Position numbers and translations under genes: made by a program. Below the pieces are notes generated by a model. It had not been told where the DNA came from and did not search any database. It saw nothing but the letters and a program-made list of their open reading frames with translations. From assembly GCF_027483985.1 (NCBI RefSeq), contig NZ_JAIXTJ010000039.1, positions 1-64,000 on the forward strand: a stretch of 64,000 nucleotides of DNA, given 5' to 3'. The DNA is from Flavobacterium sp. (GTDB taxonomy: Bacteria > Bacteroidota > Bacteroidia > Flavobacteriales > Flavobacteriaceae). This document shows, piece after piece, positions 63,172-64,000 of this stretch; position 1 is the stretch's first letter; each line of letters starts with the position of its first letter.

Positions 63172-63251
63172 AATCCCATCGAAGTCACGGATGAATAGAA
63201 TTCTAAATTAAAAGCTGAAAGCTTGCTTTCAAGTTTTTGATTTGGAATTTT
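63172..63251 (+). repeat. 80-bp direct repeat, copy 2 (orphan tRNA-Leu 3' end plus hairpin)
   Basis: An exact copy of 63056-63135, offset 116 bp. It carries the last 16 nt of tRNA-Leu without the rest of the gene. Sequences after the two copies (63136-63171 and 63252-63286) are also related but diverged, so this is a tandem duplication of a ~116-bp unit. Confidence 0.95.
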
Positions 63252-63409
63252 TTTTTAATTAGAATTTTAAAAGATAGACCAAGCAATACCTGCAAAATCA
63301 TTCCCAAATTAAATCCAAACTAAAGGTATTCTTCGCTTTAGATTTTTATAATCAAAAATCATTATTGCCAAATAATTTTAAAAAATATCATTTTGTTTAA
63401 TTTTTTTAT

Positions 63410-63417
63410 TACTTTTG
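63410..63417 (+). promoter_or_regulatory. -7 promoter element (TACTTTTG) for the MerR-type gene
   Basis: TACTTTTG fits TAnnTTTG and lies 21 bp before the ATG at 63439. A nearby TTTG at 63392-63395 is spaced a little short for a -33 box. Confidence 0.5.
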
Positions 63418-63438
63418 TTTAACAAAAATTAAAAAACA

Positions 63439-64000
63439 ATGAACAGTGTTAAAAATACTTTCAGTATAAAAGACTTAGAAAACCTTTCAGGAATCAAAGC
63501 TCACACTATTAGGATATGGGAAAAACGTTATAACGTTTTAGAACCAATGAGAACAGATACCAACATCCGTTTTTATGATTTATCTGCTTTACAAAAGCTT
63601 TTGAACATAACATTGTTACATGATTATGGCTATAAAATATCGAAGATATCTAAAATGCCTCAAGAAAAAATTCCCGAATTAGTTCGTGACATCGTTTCTG
63701 CTAAAAGTGCCAAAAGCCACGCGATAAGTTCATTCAAGTTAGCAATGATGAATTTTGATCAGGCACTGTTTTTTAATACCTATAATTCATTACTTTCCGA
63801 AAAATCTTTTAGAGAAATTTTTTACGAAGTGTTCATTCCATTGATGGAAGAAATAGGTTTTCTGTGGCAAGCAGAAACCATTACACCAGCTCACGAACAC
63901 TTTATTAGTTATTTAATCAAACTAAAATTATTGACTAACACTGAAAAAATTCAAACTGAAAATCCAACCAAAGACGACCGACTATTTGTGCTTTATCTTC
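63439..64000 (+). CDS. MerR-family regulator with B12-binding domain, CarH-like (partial, cut by window end)
   Basis: Read directly from the DNA, the frame from the ATG at 63439 stays open for 187 codons to the window edge. Residues 8-75 are a MerR helix-turn-helix (FSIKDLENLSGIKAHTIRIWEKRY, quoted by its ends FSIKDLENL and TIRIWEKRY). Residues ~90-165 look like the helical cap of CarH/CarA-type cobalamin-binding regulators and carry the motif W143-x9-E153-H154 (W...PAHEH), the signature of light- or B12-sensing members. The cobalamin-binding Rossmann half with its DxHxxG motif lies beyond the edge. It probably represses carotenoid or related genes; that is inference. Confidence 0.85.
   Translation, partial: MNSVKNTFSIKDLENLSGIKAHTIRIWEKRYNVLEPMRTDTNIRFYDLSALQKLLNITLLHDYGYKISKISKMPQEKIPELVRDIVSAKSAKSHAISSFKLAMMNFDQALFFNTYNSLLSEKSFREIFYEVFIPLMEEIGFLWQAETITPAHEHFISYLIKLKLLTNTEKIQTENPTKDDRLFVLYL

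Larger units (their letters stand above)
63072..63438. other. 367-bp intergenic region after tRNA-Leu
   Basis: Consists of the tRNA terminator hairpin, the spacer, the second 80-bp repeat copy (63172-63251) and then AT-rich sequence with the promoter of the MerR-type gene (63410-63417). No ORF is supported. The second unit looks like a partial, dead copy of the tRNA 3' end. Confidence 0.7.

Noticed and set aside
63056..63251. Repeat unit considered as a CRISPR array or second tRNA gene
   Set aside because: Only two copies, 80 bp long with a 36-bp spacer related to its partner; copy 2 holds only 16 nt of the tRNA and cannot fold into one.
62767..63251. Integrated element at the tRNA cluster
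   Set aside because: No integrase, phage or plasmid gene is visible up to the window end; only a possible scar remains.

Overview
The window looks like chromosomal DNA of a Flavobacterium or a close relative (Bacteroidetes, Flavobacteriia). It is AT-rich, and many genes are preceded by the Bacteroidetes -7 promoter element TAnnTTTG. It encodes type IX secretion (T9SS) C-terminal sorting domains, many small lipoproteins, DUF1800/DUF1501 and DUF2461 proteins, and a recF gene divergent from a gene starting MATYNK. Most of the window is core chromosome. I see no insertion sequence, integrase, CRISPR array, toxin-antitoxin pair or recognisable defence island.

Layout. 1-5.6 kb: recF, a rhodanese-thioredoxin lipoprotein, DUF2461, murB, a glycosyltransferase and an overlapping ECF-like sigma factor. 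6-12 kb: a TonB-like protein, then lipA, a CDF metal transporter and gap in a tight run, then a TPR hybrid histidine kinase. 12-18 kb: purine nucleoside phosphorylase and lpxK on the minus strand; a small secreted protein, a Nif3-like protein, a cysteine-free 'zinc ribbon' protein, a hydrolase and rluF on the plus strand. 18-30 kb: mostly minus-strand housekeeping genes (GNAT, folD, ffh, argS, fabH, a YegP-like protein, a T9SS propeller protein), a secreted S9D-type peptidase and an orphan ABC ATPase. 30.6-38.7 kb: three large secreted repeat proteins, the most distinctive part of the window. 38.8-44.2 kb: UbiB/ABC1 kinase with a TetR regulator, OmpA-like and lipocalin-like lipoproteins, htpG. 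44.3-53.5 kb: membrane and unknown small proteins, a TPR histidine kinase with its LuxR-type response regulator, an L,D-transpeptidase-like lipoprotein, the DUF1800/DUF1501 pair and a DMT exporter. 53.5-62.6 kb: DoxX-like, AlkB, sterol desaturase, DUF2805, alpha/beta hydrolase, M61 peptidase, DUF4369, FKBP, S4 RNA-binding protein, methyltransferase, phosphoribosyltransferase and shikimate kinase. 62.7-64 kb: two identical tRNA-Lys genes, tRNA-Leu with its 3' end and terminator duplicated, and the start of a CarH-like MerR/B12 regulator cut by the window end.

How the genes fit together. The core genes cover DNA repair (RecF, AlkB), envelope synthesis (MurB, LpxK, L,D-transpeptidase), lipoylation (LipA), protein targeting and folding (Ffh, HtpG, FKBP), translation (ArgS, RluF, tRNAs) and one-carbon, shikimate and purine metabolism (FolD, AroK, PNP). 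Surface biology is represented by the T9SS cargo proteins, TonB and the repeat adhesin-like proteins. I found no clear new multi-gene system. The best leads are the pair of proteins sharing a VGIGT leader, one with a YadA-head-like repeat and a C1q-like end, the mosaic duplication at tRNA-Leu, and the likely light/B12-sensing regulator at the right edge.
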